Below the pieces are notes generated by a model. That model was not told the origin of the DNA and ran no database searches. It saw only the letters and a program-made list of their open reading frames with translations. Both the position numbers and the translations under genes were made by a program. A DNA stretch of 64,000 nucleotides. Source: an uncultured Rhizobiaceae group bacterium. GTDB taxonomy: Bacteria; Pseudomonadota; Alphaproteobacteria; Rhizobiales; Rhizobiaceae. Numbering within the stretch: position 1 is the first letter of the stretch; each line of letters opens with the position of its first letter. This document shows, in pieces, positions 25,640 through 34,784 of this stretch. The stretch covers positions 186,001 through 250,000 of the forward strand of contig CANMVS010000007.1 in assembly GCA_947501445.1 (NCBI GenBank), read 5' to 3'.

Positions 25640-26617
25640 TCAGGACGGCTCATTGGTATCAATTGGCACTTCAAAGCTGCCATCCTTGATGGCTTTACGT
25701 TTTGCTTCCATGGCCGCAATGGCTTCCGGGGAGATGCCATCGGTGACAAATATCAGATCATTGCCACCATGTTTCATGAAGGAGAACTCGGTATAATCCT
25801 TGCCAACCGGATTGCCGGCTTTGACATCTGCCACAATGGCTTCAATCGTTGGACGGAAATGCCACATTGCATTGGCAAATACGGTGCCGGGATAACGATC
25901 CGTATAGTCAATCAGCGATCCAATCGCCTTGACATTGTTTTCCTTGGCACCATCGGCCGTACCAATACGCTCTCCGAATATGACGTCAGCACCTGCATCG
26001 ATCTGCGCAATCGCCGCTTCTTTTGCCTTGGGCGGATCAAACCATGCACCGATGAAACCATTGAGGAATTTGGCCTGTGGATTGACCTCTTTGACACCGT
26101 CACGATAGGCATTGATCAGCAGGTTGACTTCCGGAATGGGATAACCACCAACAGAACCGAATGTGTTGGTTTCACTCATCGTGCCAGCCAGCATGCCGGC
26201 AAGGTAGGCTGCCTCGTGGTTGCGGGTGCCAAAGACACCGAAATTATCACCGGAAGGCCCGCCGGACGAACCCATCAGGAATGCAACATCGGGATAGTCA
26301 GCTGCCACCTGACGTGCTTCATTCTCGACGGCATAGGATTCACCCCAGACCAGATCCACGCCCTGTTCCGCGTATTCGCGCATGGCACGGGCATAATCGG
26401 TGCCCGAAACACCTTCCGAGAAAACATATTCGATCAGCCCGTCATCGGCCGCCGATTGCAGCGCCTGATGAATGCGCGAATTCCACGCGTTTTCGACAGG
26501 CGAGGCATGAATGCCTGCAACTTTCAGCGTGTCGGCGGCGATGGCCGGTGCGCCAAGCAATGGCGCAATACAAACTGCCACGGCAATAAAATGGCGACGG
26601 GTCAGATGTCTTATCAT
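25640..26617 (-). CDS. BMP-family (Med/PnrA-like) ABC binding protein
   Basis: This 325-residue periplasmic protein has a signal peptide (MIRHLTRRHFIAVAV, hydrophobic core, cleavage near PAIAADT), and BMP family motifs SEGVSGTDYARAMREYAEQGVD, VGGYPIPEVN and FMKHGGNDLIFVTDG. BMP proteins bind nucleosides, purine bases or related heterocycles. There is no lipobox cysteine, so it is soluble in the periplasm. AGGGG at 26626-26630 lies 8 nt before ATG 26617; the ATG at 26638 is less likely. It precedes the amidase gene in the operon. Confidence 0.88.
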   Translation of the reverse strand: MIRHLTRRHFIAVAVCIAPLLGAPAIAADTLKVAGIHASPVENAWNSRIHQALQSAADDGLIEYVFSEGVSGTDYARAMREYAEQGVDLVWGESYAVENEARQVAADYPDVAFLMGSSGGPSGDNFGVFGTRNHEAAYLAGMLAGTMSETNTFGSVGGYPIPEVNLLINAYRDGVKEVNPQAKFLNGFIGAWFDPPKAKEAAIAQIDAGADVIFGERIGTADGAKENNVKAIGSLIDYTDRYPGTVFANAMWHFRPTIEAIVADVKAGNPVGKDYTEFSFMKHGGNDLIFVTDGISPEAIAAMEAKRKAIKDGSFEVPIDTNEPS

Positions 26618-26680
26618 GATGTGAACCCCTGTGTTCAAGATTAGGACAGTCGGTTTTTCATACCGGTGAATTATTTTTTT

Positions 26681-26745
26681 GCCCTATTGGTCAAATTTTT
26701 ATGGTGTCTGCAATGATTGTCAAGTGAATTGGCCCTTATTGGTCC
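26681..26745. promoter_or_regulatory. Pair of direct repeats upstream of the BMP binding-protein gene
   Basis: CCCTATTGGTC (26682-26692) and CCCTTATTGGTCCC (26733-26746) recur about 51 bp apart in the gap of 160 bp between the amidohydrolase and the binding-protein gene. They may be regulator half-sites or part of an internal promoter. I could not assign a regulator. Confidence 0.3.
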
Positions 26746-26777
26746 CATTACGACAGTTTTTATGTGGGATTACCTGA

Positions 26778-28073
26778 CTATTGTGAATGATCGACCGGGG
26801 CATAGTTGGCGCTGTCCAGTTGTGACGGGCGCCCGGGCAGAGCCAGGGCGGCGGTTTTGGATGGTGTCTCGCTGATGATCTGCCCATTACGGATAACGCA
26901 CAGTCTGGTTGCCTTCAGCCGGATTGCCTCGATCGGATCACGGGCCTGCAGGATGACACAATTGGCCGCGTTGCCTTTTTCAAGGCCATAGTCGTCAATG
27001 CCCATGGCCCGGGCCGAATTGGTCGTGACAGCATCAAAGATCTGCCCCTTTGCCTCAACCGAAGTCATTTGACTGACATGGACGGCCATATGCGCAACCT
27101 CCAGCATGTCGGCGCTGCCCATCGAATACCATGGATCCATACAGCAGTCCTGACCCAGCGCTATATTGACGCCATGGGCCATGAGTTCGGGAATGCGGGT
27201 AATGCCGCGGCGTTTGGGGTAGGTATCGTGGCGCCCCTGCAATGTTGTATTGATGAGCGGATTGGGGATGGCATGAATTTGCGCTTCGGCAATCAGCGGC
27301 AGTAATTTCGAGACATAATAATTATCCATCGAGTGCATTGATGTCAGGTGAGAACCGGCAACACGCCCCTGCAGACCAAGCCGGATTGTCTGAGCCGCCA
27401 GCGTCTCGATATGACGGGACATGGGATCATCCGTCTCATCGCAATGAAAATCGACCCGCAACCCCCGGTCTGCCGCTATTTCGCACAGCCGTTTTACGGA
27501 TGCGGCACCATCTTCCATTGTGCGTTCAAAATGCGGAATACCACCGACGATGTCGACACCCTTGTCCAAGGCGCGCAGCAGGTTGTGTTCCGCATTGGCG
27601 GCGCGAAAAAGGCCATCCTGGGGAAAAGCAACCAATTGCAGATCAATGTAGGATTTAACCTGCTCTCGCACATCGAGCAATGCATCCACCGCAAGCAGGC
27701 GATCATCACAAATATCAACATGGCTGCGAATTGAAAGCAGACCCTGTGAAACGGCCAGGTCACAGTAGCGCAGCGCCCTTTCCACAACAGCTTCATGTGT
27801 CAAAAGTGGCTTGAGTTCGCCCCACAGGGCAATGCCTTCCAAAAGTGTTCCTGAACGATTAAGCCTCGGCAAGCCAAGGGACAAAGTGGCATCCATGTGA
27901 AAATGCGGGTCGATAAAAGGCGGTGTGACCAGCCGGCCCGACGCATCAATCGTCTTCACGGCCTGTGCAGAGATACCCCTGTCGATCGCTTCAAATCGCC
28001 CATTGGCGATGGCAATGTCCATGCCGCTGCGCCCGTCAGGCAGATTGGCATTCCTAATCAGAAGATCAAGCAT
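26778..28073 (-). CDS. Cytosine-deaminase-like amidohydrolase
   Basis: This 431-residue amidohydrolase-superfamily protein has the metal ligands in order: PHFHMDAT (HxH), the histidine of RVDFHCDETDD, the histidine of LTSMHSMDNYY and the aspartate in GQDCCMDPW. FHCDETDD and the layout match the CodA/isoguanine-deaminase branch, which removes ammonia from cytosine, isoguanine, creatinine or triazine-like rings. It is the first gene of a six-gene operon with an importer of the nucleoside/base class, so deamination of the imported base is the natural reading. Exact substrate is open. Confidence 0.85.
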   Translation of the reverse strand: MLDLLIRNANLPDGRSGMDIAIANGRFEAIDRGISAQAVKTIDASGRLVTPPFIDPHFHMDATLSLGLPRLNRSGTLLEGIALWGELKPLLTHEAVVERALRYCDLAVSQGLLSIRSHVDICDDRLLAVDALLDVREQVKSYIDLQLVAFPQDGLFRAANAEHNLLRALDKGVDIVGGIPHFERTMEDGAASVKRLCEIAADRGLRVDFHCDETDDPMSRHIETLAAQTIRLGLQGRVAGSHLTSMHSMDNYYVSKLLPLIAEAQIHAIPNPLINTTLQGRHDTYPKRRGITRIPELMAHGVNIALGQDCCMDPWYSMGSADMLEVAHMAVHVSQMTSVEAKGQIFDAVTTNSARAMGIDDYGLEKGNAANCVILQARDPIEAIRLKATRLCVIRNGQIISETPSKTAALALPGRPSQLDSANYAPVDHSQ

Positions 28074-28318
28074 TCAGGTCTCCGGTTCTTGCAGCAATCG
28101 ACGCCGGTGGAAAATGAAATGGCGGCGTTGCGCCATAGCAGCACGACATCTGTTCAAACATCAAGTTCCTTTGCTATCAAAATTGTGGTCATCGTTCATG
28201 TGGTCGGTTGCCTGCCGGTGGAAACACTCGACATTTGAGCCGCTTGCCGCTATGCCCCGCTGGTCAACAAATGCGCGCGGGTTCTTCTGCCCGGCAGCGC
28301 CATCAGGGAAACCGACTG

Positions 28319-29425
28319 ATGACCAGTGAAAGACTGAAACCAACGCCCAACAGGGGTGTGCTGGATATTGCAGCCTATGTACCGGGCAAGGAAACTGCGC
28401 CGGGTGTGGCGCGGGTATACAAATTATCCGCCAATGAAACACCACTGGGGCCCAGCCCGAAGGTGAGGGATGCGCTCGCCGACATGATGCAGCATCTCGA
28501 ATTATACCCTGACGGCCAGTCACACGCCTTGCGTGATGCCATTGCCGAGGTTCATGGACTGAACCCGGCGAATATTTTGTGTGGCAATGGTTCGGACGAG
28601 CTTTTGGGTTTGCTTTGTCAAACCTATCTGGCACCTGGTGATGAGGGTATTTATACCGAGCACGGATTTCTGGTTTACAAGATTCAGATAGCGGCCAATG
28701 GCGCGGTGCCGATCTGTGTGCGCGAACATAATCTCACCGCTGATGTCGATGCGATCCTTGGTGCGGTGACGGATAGAACCCGCATGGTGTTTCTGGCCAA
28801 CCCCAATAATCCGACCGGAACCTATATGCCGGTTGAAGAGGTGCGCCGACTGCAGGCCTCGCTGCCGGGCAATGTCATACTGGTGCTGGACGCTGCCTAT
28901 AGCGAATATGTCCGGCGCAATGATTATGAATCGGGCATCGAATTGGTGTCATCCAATGACAATGTTGTCATGACGCGCACTTTTTCCAAGATTTATGGTC
29001 TTGCCGGGCTGCGCATTGGCTGGTTATACGGGCCAACGGCCATTGTTGATGCACTCAATCGCATCCGTGGACCCTTCAATGTGAATGCGGCGGCCATTAT
29101 TGCCGGTTCAACCGCAATCCGTGATCGGACACATCTGGACCGCGCGGTTGACCATAATTTGCGCTGGATCGGACGATTGACCGAGGGGCTGGAGGCGCTT
29201 GGGTTAAGGGTCACACCATCGGTTGGCAATTTCATCCTGATCCATTTTCCTGAAGACAAAGCCATCAATGCCGAACAGGCGGATGCCTATCTGAGTAGCC
29301 TGGGTTACATTTTGAGACGGGTAAGTGCCTATGGTTTCCCAAATGCGCTTCGCATGTCAGTCGGCAGCGAAGAGGCCAATGAAGGTGTGCTTGCCGCCTT
29401 GAAAATATTTCTGGAAAAAAAATGA
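28319..29425 (+). CDS. hisC: Histidinol-phosphate/aromatic aminotransferase
   Basis: This 368-residue fold-type I aminotransferase has [31 protein letters not shown] and the PLP lysine K224 in [15 protein letters not shown]. These are HisC family marks. It overlaps the prephenate-dehydrogenase gene by 4 bp (ATGA), so in this species it may act as aromatic aminotransferase in tyrosine/phenylalanine synthesis as much as in histidine synthesis. The start ATG 28319 has AGGGA about 9 nt upstream; the frame is open to 28208 but lacks family character there. Confidence 0.85.
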   Translation: MTSERLKPTPNRGVLDIAAYVPGKETAPGVARVYKLSANETPLGPSPKVRDALADMMQHLELYPDGQSHALRDAIAEVHGLNPANILCGNGSDELLGLLCQTYLAPGDEGIYTEHGFLVYKIQIAANGAVPICVREHNLTADVDAILGAVTDRTRMVFLANPNNPTGTYMPVEEVRRLQASLPGNVILVLDAAYSEYVRRNDYESGIELVSSNDNVVMTRTFSKIYGLAGLRIGWLYGPTAIVDALNRIRGPFNVNAAAIIAGSTAIRDRTHLDRAVDHNLRWIGRLTEGLEALGLRVTPSVGNFILIHFPEDKAINAEQADAYLSSLGYILRRVSAYGFPNALRMSVGSEEANEGVLAALKIFLEKK

Positions 29426-30372
29426 GTGACATTCACTTCAACAGGATCGCCCTGATCGGCATTGGGCTCATTGGTTCTTCCTTGGCACGGGTGATTGCTG
29501 AGAAAAAACTGGCCAATGATGTGGTGATCGCCACCCGTAGTTCCGAAACGCTGGAGCGTGCCCATGCGCTCAAACTTGGCGATTCTTACACCACCTCCAA
29601 TGCCGAAGCGGTGCGTGACGCCGATCTGGTGATTGTCAGCGTACCGGTTGGCATGTCTGAGCGGGTTGCCCGGGAAATATCCGGTCATCTCAAGCCGGGT
29701 GCCATCGTGACCGATGTCGGCTCCACCAAACGTTCCGTTGTGCAACAGATGCAACCGCATATGCCCGACAATGTTCACTTTATTCCCGGACACCCGATTG
29801 CCGGAACAGAACATTCCGGTCCTGATTCCGGATTTGCGGAGCTATTTGAGGGGCGCTGGTGCATATTGACACCTGTCGACGGAACCGATGAAGCGGCCAT
29901 AGAAACGCTCTCGGCATTCTGGCGCAGTTGCGGTTCGATGATCGATCTGATGGACCCCGAACATCATGACCTGGTGTTGGCCATCGTTTCCCACCTGCCG
30001 CAGATTATCGCCTATAATATTGTCGGTACTGCCGATGACCTGGAACTGGTGACAGAATCCGAAGTCATCAAATATTCCGCCTCCGGCTTTCGCGACTTTA
30101 CCCGCCTAGCCGCATCCGATCCTACCATGTGGCGTGACGTATGCCTGCACAACAAGGATGCCATACTGGAGATGCTGTCGCGGTTTTCGGAAGATCTGTC
30201 TTCGCTGCAAAGAGCCATTCGCTGGGGCGATGGTGACAAGCTCTATGACCTGTTCAGCCGGACCCGGCATATCCGCCGATCAATCGTTGAGGCCGGGCAG
30301 GAGGTCGATGCACCAAACTTCGGCAGGCATGGTATCGCCCCCGAAGTTTCCGGCGAACCGGACGCTTCCTGA
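29422..30372 (+). CDS. tyrC: Prephenate/cyclohexadienyl dehydrogenase
   Basis: This 316-residue protein has the NAD-binding [12 protein letters not shown] at residues 10-21, [10 protein letters not shown] and the family motif [13 protein letters not shown], where the histidine is catalytic. It makes 4-hydroxyphenylpyruvate or tyrosine from prephenate or arogenate. Translational overlap with hisC shows the aminotransferase and dehydrogenase are made together. No ACT domain follows the dehydrogenase domain, so feedback control by tyrosine through ACT is not expected. Confidence 0.88.
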   Translation: MSDIHFNRIALIGIGLIGSSLARVIAEKKLANDVVIATRSSETLERAHALKLGDSYTTSNAEAVRDADLVIVSVPVGMSERVAREISGHLKPGAIVTDVGSTKRSVVQQMQPHMPDNVHFIPGHPIAGTEHSGPDSGFAELFEGRWCILTPVDGTDEAAIETLSAFWRSCGSMIDLMDPEHHDLVLAIVSHLPQIIAYNIVGTADDLELVTESEVIKYSASGFRDFTRLAASDPTMWRDVCLHNKDAILEMLSRFSEDLSSLQRAIRWGDGDKLYDLFSRTRHIRRSIVEAGQEVDAPNFGRHGIAPEVSGEPDAS

Positions 30373-30415
30373 TTGGCGGTTGTGCCTTCATTCAAACGGG
30401 TTGCATCAACAGACC

Positions 30416-31432
30416 CTAAAACGGCGGGATATTGCCGATCTTGATGAAGCCGACACGTACATTACCGCGATCCACATTGAGTGGCAGGTTCAGCTTGTCC
30501 TGCTTTTGTCCGATGGCAGCAATGAGATTGGCGGCGGTGGTGATATTCTGAGCCGCATCCGGGAAGGCCTCGATCAACATTTTTTGCCAGGCCTGCCGAC
30601 CACTGATCTCTACGTCAAACTTGCCGGTGATATAGCCTTCCCCATCAATGGAAAACGGCCCGACAACGCTTAATTGCGCACCACTGTCCATTCGAATGCT
30701 CATGGTATTTATTGAAGCGCTCATATCACGCCAGGGCTGCTCATCAGAGATTGGTCTGCCGGACAGGAGACTGGCGCGGTTTGCCAAAGTGAGATCGGCT
30801 TCAAGATCAAACTTCGGAATTGAGACAGATGCGTTTTTCATCTCGAATTGTGCATCGGTCAGGCTGAAGGCGGTTTCCAGGTCTGCGCCGTTTTGCAGGG
30901 TATGCATCTGGCTGGCAGCGGCTGTGAGTTGCACAGGTTCCTGTGCGGCGCCCGGATTGATTGTTGCCTGAAGGTTCTTGCTTTCCATTGAGGCGCGGTT
31001 GAGACCAGACAGGCCAAAAACCGTGCTGGAACGCAGCAGCGCCCAATCGATCTGTGCGGTCGCTCCAACATTGTTATCAAGCGTGGCGGGTCCATCGAGC
31101 TCGGAGACGATGTGGTTGGGTCTGTAGACCTGTGCGGCAGAGCGAAAACTGCCGGCCTTCACAGTGACAAGGCTTGCTTTATCCTGCGCCGCGATCCCGG
31201 AGCAATAGAGTCCCAACCGGAATGGATATCCGCGCACGTCGAGATCCTCGCAGTCGGCGCTGACATTGGCGTTGGCAAGATCACTCAGTAAAAATTTGCT
31301 GCGTGATTCCAATTGACCGGCCAGGTAATACCAAACACCGCTGTAAGCGATGATCGCGAAGACAATCCCCATTGATAGCCACAGGAATTTTCGCGACGTG
31401 CGCGTAGATGAATAGCGACTTGACCTGGCCAT
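30416..31432 (-). CDS. DUF2125 family protein
   Basis: This 338-residue protein has one N-terminal membrane helix (LWLSMGIVFAIIAYSGVWYYL) followed by a large periplasmic region. Motifs CEDLDVRGYPFRLGLYCSGI and DVEISGRQAW near the C-terminus fit the DUF2125 family, which is conserved next to tyrC in Rhizobiales. Function is unknown; the beta-rich composition resembles AsmA-like envelope proteins. ATG 31432 has GGAG 8 nt upstream, better than TTG 31444. It is convergent with tyrC. Confidence 0.7.
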   Translation of the reverse strand: MARSSRYSSTRTSRKFLWLSMGIVFAIIAYSGVWYYLAGQLESRSKFLLSDLANANVSADCEDLDVRGYPFRLGLYCSGIAAQDKASLVTVKAGSFRSAAQVYRPNHIVSELDGPATLDNNVGATAQIDWALLRSSTVFGLSGLNRASMESKNLQATINPGAAQEPVQLTAAASQMHTLQNGADLETAFSLTDAQFEMKNASVSIPKFDLEADLTLANRASLLSGRPISDEQPWRDMSASINTMSIRMDSGAQLSVVGPFSIDGEGYITGKFDVEISGRQAWQKMLIEAFPDAAQNITTAANLIAAIGQKQDKLNLPLNVDRGNVRVGFIKIGNIPPF

Positions 31433-31508
31433 TGAGTTCTCCAATTGTGCAACAGCTGTGAAGCGATTCGGATTGTATTACACCGCGTTCAGGATGTTGA
31501 TCGACGAT

Positions 31509-32033
31509 ATGGATGATTTTTGGGTCTTTGGCTATGGCTCGCTTATGTGGCGGCCCGGTTTTAACTATCTGGAGGCACAAAAAAGCCGCCTGTTCGGGTA
31601 CCGTCGGGCCTTGTGCATTTATTCATATGTTCACCGCGGCACCCGCGAAAAGCCCGGACTGGTGCTCGGGCTTGATCGTGGTGGCTCGTGCATGGGTATG
31701 GTCTTTCGCGTAGACGGCCTTCAAAGAGAACCGGTAATGGCCTATTTGCGCGAACGTGAACTGGTCACCAATGTTTATCTTGAGCGCTCGGCATCTGTTC
31801 ATCTTTATGACGGGCGCCGTGTGAAAGCCGTATGTTATGTGGCTGATCGTCACCATCAACAATTTGCCGGTTCCCTTGGTGTGAATGAGGCCGCTGACCG
31901 CGTGTCTGTCTCGCAGGGCGGTTCAGGCCACAATGTGGATTATGTGGCAAGTACAGTGGAACATCTTCGCGAGATGGACATCCGTGATCACTGGCTTGAA
32001 GATGTTGCCGCGAAGATGAACCGGGTAGATTGA
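31509..32033 (+). CDS. ChaC-like gamma-glutamylcyclotransferase
   Basis: This protein of about 174 residues begins DDFWVFGYGSLMWRPGF, the substrate-binding YGSL loop of the family, and has a catalytic glutamate in LRERELVTNVY. ChaC enzymes cleave glutathione to 5-oxoproline and Cys-Gly, controlling glutathione turnover. In-frame ATGs at 31458, 31494 and 31509 exist without a strong Shine-Dalgarno; 31509 is chosen because family members start there. It is divergent from the DUF2125 gene and is followed by the tandem repeat region. Confidence 0.85.
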   Translation: MDDFWVFGYGSLMWRPGFNYLEAQKSRLFGYRRALCIYSYVHRGTREKPGLVLGLDRGGSCMGMVFRVDGLQREPVMAYLRERELVTNVYLERSASVHLYDGRRVKAVCYVADRHHQQFAGSLGVNEAADRVSVSQGGSGHNVDYVASTVEHLREMDIRDHWLEDVAAKMNRVD

Positions 32034-32100
32034 TACGCCGAGCTTGCGAAAAAGCGGTACGCCGTGCTCCATCGAGCGGGTACGGTTACCCGCGCAGCGG

Positions 32101-32364
32101 GCAAGCGCGAATTGCGCGTCGGGGCTGATGCCCCGCCCCGTCTGGAGCCAGCGCCGAAGGCGCGGTGCGGCGTGAAGACAGTGCTACAAAGCTGTCAGTG
32201 ATCGGGGTGCAGTGCGGATGAGCGTGCCTGAGAACGCTTGGGTTTGGCAGGCGGGGTTGATTTTTTCTATTCACGGCGTACCGGCGCTGACGCGCCTGCC
32301 TCCATAGGGGGCGGCCAAATTATTGGCCGGGCCGCAGTCGCGGCCTGTTTGAGTGCCATGCAGG
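32101..32364. repeat. Tandem non-coding repeat, unit 1
   Basis: This unit has module A (32101-32210: hairpins GGGGC-TGAT-GCCCC and GCGCC-GAA-GGCGC, then GGCGTGAAGACA) and module B (32240-32364: TTTGGCAGGCGGGGTTGAT, ATTCACGGCG, GGGGGCGGCC-AAATTATT-GGCC, AGTCGCGGCCTGTTTGAG). The same order returns 353 bp later. Open frames across it are short and lack start signals, so it appears non-coding. Confidence 0.85.
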
Positions 32365-32453
32365 CAGGCACCGGGTGCTGCCAGCAGTGACTCTCAGTAT
32401 TTCCCGTGCGACATGCTGAGTCCCATTAAGGGCAAAAGAGATACCGCGAAGCG

Positions 32454-32718
32454 GCAAGCGCGAACGCGCGTCGGGGCTTATGCCCCGCCCCGTCTGGAGC
32501 CAGCGCCGAAGGCGCGACTCGGCGTGAAGACATTTATACAAAGCCATCAGTATTCGGGGTGCAACTCAGAAGAGACATCCTGTGAACACGTGGGTTTGGC
32601 AGGCGGGGTTGATTTGTTTTCTATTCACGGCGCACCGGCGCTTTCGCGCCTGCCTCCATAGGGGGCGGCCAAATTATTGGCCGGGCCGCAGTCGCGGCCT
32701 GTTTGAGTGCCATGCAGG
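32454..32718. repeat. Tandem non-coding repeat, unit 2
   Basis: Module A recurs at 32454-32562 and module B at 32592-32718, nearly base for base in the hairpin segments; the linker sequences between modules differ. Upstream flank AAGGGCAAAAGA and CCGCGAAGCG are shared with unit 3 but not unit 1. Unit spacing is 353 bp to unit 1 and 357 bp to unit 3. Confidence 0.85.
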
Positions 32719-32810
32719 ATGGCTACAGGTGTTGCGAACCGTGGCCACTCGTGTGTTTCCCCGAGCGGCACACTGTGCCCTATCAAGGGCAAAAGAATTT
32801 CCGCGAAGCG

Positions 32811-32907
32811 GCAAGCGCGTCGGGCCTGATGGCCCGCCCTGTCTGGAGCCAGTGCCGCAAGGCACGATACGGCGCGAAGACATTAATACAAAGCCAACAG
32901 TATTCAG
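32811..32907. repeat. Tandem non-coding repeat, unit 3 (module A only)
   Basis: Module A recurs with more changes (GGGCC-TGAT-GGCCC and GTGCC-GCAA-GGCAC hairpins, where both stem sides changed together). Module B is absent and the repeat fades by about 32910, shortly before the end of plsC. Paired changes in both stems argue for a selected RNA or DNA hairpin rather than simple decay. Confidence 0.75.
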
Positions 32908-32973
32908 ATCACCGCCCACGAGAGACCCTCCGTGAACACCCGGACCTTGCAGCGACGCAACGAAAAACCCTGC

Positions 32974-33759
32974 CTATTTCGCCTGGGTCAAAACCTCATA
33001 TCGGCGGCGGGCGGTATCTGACAGGGGCAGGTCCGGATGGCTTGATATTGCATCAACCAGTAGTTCATCGGTGGCGTTTTCCGTGACCTCAATCAGTTTT
33101 TTCATGAAGACATCGGGTGCAAGTCCAGGCTTGATGACCGGCAGAAACCGTACCGTGATTGTGCCAGGATACCGCAGGAATTTTCTGCGCGGCCAAAACA
33201 GGCCGGGCACCATGGCCACCGGCAGAACGGGAACTCCAAGTTCCTGATAAATTTTGGCAATGCCGAACCGGTAGGCCGGCTCTGCACCGGCCGGGCGGCG
33301 TGTGCCTTCGGGATAAATAATCAGCTGTCGGTCATCCGCCATGCGTTCGCGTGATTTTTCGAGCACCGCAGGCATCACTTTTTCGCGGCTGCCGCGATCA
33401 ATCGGCACCATGCGCATTTTGCCCACATACCAGCCAAACAGCGGTATCCACATCAACTCGCGTTTGAGAATGTAGAAAGGATCATCCAAAAAAGGCAACA
33501 GCGCATAGGTATCCCAGAACGATTGATGTTTCGGGGCGATGATGTAGCCGCCGACGGGAATGTTCTCAAGGCCTTCGACTTTGATCTTTGTGCCAACAAT
33601 TTTTTCCTGTAGCCACAGATTGGAGCGGGCCCAGTTTTTGGGAACGACCCATGCGGACTTGCGCCGCATAAGAAAATAGGCAGGTGTGAAAATAATCATC
33701 TGCATGATCAGGCTAAGATAGAACAACACGTTGAAAATCGTGGATCGGATGGCAATCAT
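32974..33759 (-). CDS. plsC: 1-acyl-sn-glycerol-3-phosphate acyltransferase
   Basis: This 261-residue membrane-associated acyltransferase has an N-terminal hydrophobic segment (NVLFYLSLIMQMIIFTPAYF), the catalytic KHQSFWD (HxxxxD) and YPEGTRRP substrate-phosphate motif. It acylates lysophosphatidic acid to phosphatidic acid in phospholipid synthesis. ATG 33759 is chosen over the longer frame to 33822 because the hydrophobic helix then follows the start as in relatives. It sits downstream of the ydcF-type gene on the same strand. Confidence 0.87.
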   Translation of the reverse strand: MIAIRSTIFNVLFYLSLIMQMIIFTPAYFLMRRKSAWVVPKNWARSNLWLQEKIVGTKIKVEGLENIPVGGYIIAPKHQSFWDTYALLPFLDDPFYILKRELMWIPLFGWYVGKMRMVPIDRGSREKVMPAVLEKSRERMADDRQLIIYPEGTRRPAGAEPAYRFGIAKIYQELGVPVLPVAMVPGLFWPRRKFLRYPGTITVRFLPVIKPGLAPDVFMKKLIEVTENATDELLVDAISSHPDLPLSDTARRRYEVLTQAK

Positions 33760-33836
33760 CTGGTTCTGGTCAGCCCCTGTTGAACAATCGATTGGCAGAT
33801 ATATAGGTGCCCAGAATGCCAATCAGGGCCGCCAAG

Positions 33837-34559
33837 TCAATTGCCTGCCGATTGGGCCATGTCAAGGTCAATTGAGCTGGAGCGCAAACCATTGGGTGGT
33901 GCATTGCTGCGGGTCAGGCGAAATCGTGCTGCCACATATTTGATATATTCGGCAAACAACATGCGAAGCGCGTCCGGTTGCTGCAGCCACCGCAGGTGCT
34001 GAAGACTGGAAGAAATGACCGGGTAGGGAATAAATGTGCTGGACCGGTCAACCCGCCTCAGTTGCAGAAGGCTTCTGGGCATATGGTAGTTGCTGGTCAC
34101 AACGATAATGCTTTCGTAACCGTGCCGGATAATCCATTGTGCAGCTTCATTGGCATTGCCAATTGTGTCGATTGCGTCATGGCCAATGTCTACGCAACAT
34201 TCAAACAAGGCCGGTTCTGCAGATGTCAGCCGCTGTAACTGCCTGCCGGTTGTCGCTGGGTTGACACCTGATATCAGCAGACGTTCTGCCACTCCCTCAT
34301 CCAGCAGCTTCACGCCCTGATCAATGCGCAGGCTGCCGCCGGTAAAGACAACAATTGCATCGGCTTTGAGCGTTCCAGCCGGTGGCTGCAACTGTATGAC
34401 GTCACGCGAGAAACGTACAAAACTGCCAGCAAGAAGTCCGATGGCAAGAATGGCAATGAGGATCAAAACCCAAATCAACCGCAATATCCAACGGGCCAAT
34501 GCGCCGCGTTGTGATGGCACCTCGGTCTCAAGTGATTCGCCCGATGACTCCGTGTTCAT
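33837..34559 (-). CDS. YdcF/DUF218 family membrane-anchored protein
   Basis: This 240-residue protein has one N-terminal membrane helix (LIWVLILIAILAIGLLAGSFV) and the DUF218 core DAIVVFTGGSLRIDQGVKLLDEGVAERLLISG, then IVVTSNYHMPRSLLQL. Relatives (SanA, ElyC, YdcF) act in envelope biogenesis, and some bind nucleotides. Its place between ftsX and plsC supports an envelope role. Enzymatic activity is unproven. Confidence 0.8.
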   Translation of the reverse strand: MNTESSGESLETEVPSQRGALARWILRLIWVLILIAILAIGLLAGSFVRFSRDVIQLQPPAGTLKADAIVVFTGGSLRIDQGVKLLDEGVAERLLISGVNPATTGRQLQRLTSAEPALFECCVDIGHDAIDTIGNANEAAQWIIRHGYESIIVVTSNYHMPRSLLQLRRVDRSSTFIPYPVISSSLQHLRWLQQPDALRMLFAEYIKYVAARFRLTRSNAPPNGLRSSSIDLDMAQSAGN

Positions 34560-34605
34560 GAATCATCCATACATCGCCAATGTGGCTTGTGCTAGATTGA
34601 TTTTG

Positions 34606-34706
34606 GACCGTTTCACGTTTTGTCAGAAACGGGGCAACGGTGTCGGCCCTTGATTTTGTTGATGCATTCAGGTTTTGCCGATGCAGTCAAAATCTGAATT
34701 GCTTTT
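34606..34706 (+). repeat. Dispersed two-hairpin element, copy 2 (forward)
   Basis: This full-length copy starts GACCGTTTCACG. Hairpin 1 is CCGTTTC (34608-34614) pairing with GAAACGG (34626-34632) across 11 nt. Hairpin 2 is TTCAGGTTTTG (34667-34677) pairing with CAAAATCTGAA (34688-34698). It lies in the gap between ydcF-type and ftsX genes, about 80 bp downstream of the ftsX stop. Confidence 0.85.
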
Positions 34707-34784
34707 GTGCGGTTTGACCAAAAATGGCACAGGGTTGCGGATCCAACGGTCAAGAGTGTCGCACCGATGGCTCAATCCAACAGA

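Noticed and set aside
32034-32973. The tandem array as a CRISPR
   Set aside because: Units are about 355 bp with internal modules, not 25-40 bp repeats with regular spacers, and there are no cas genes.
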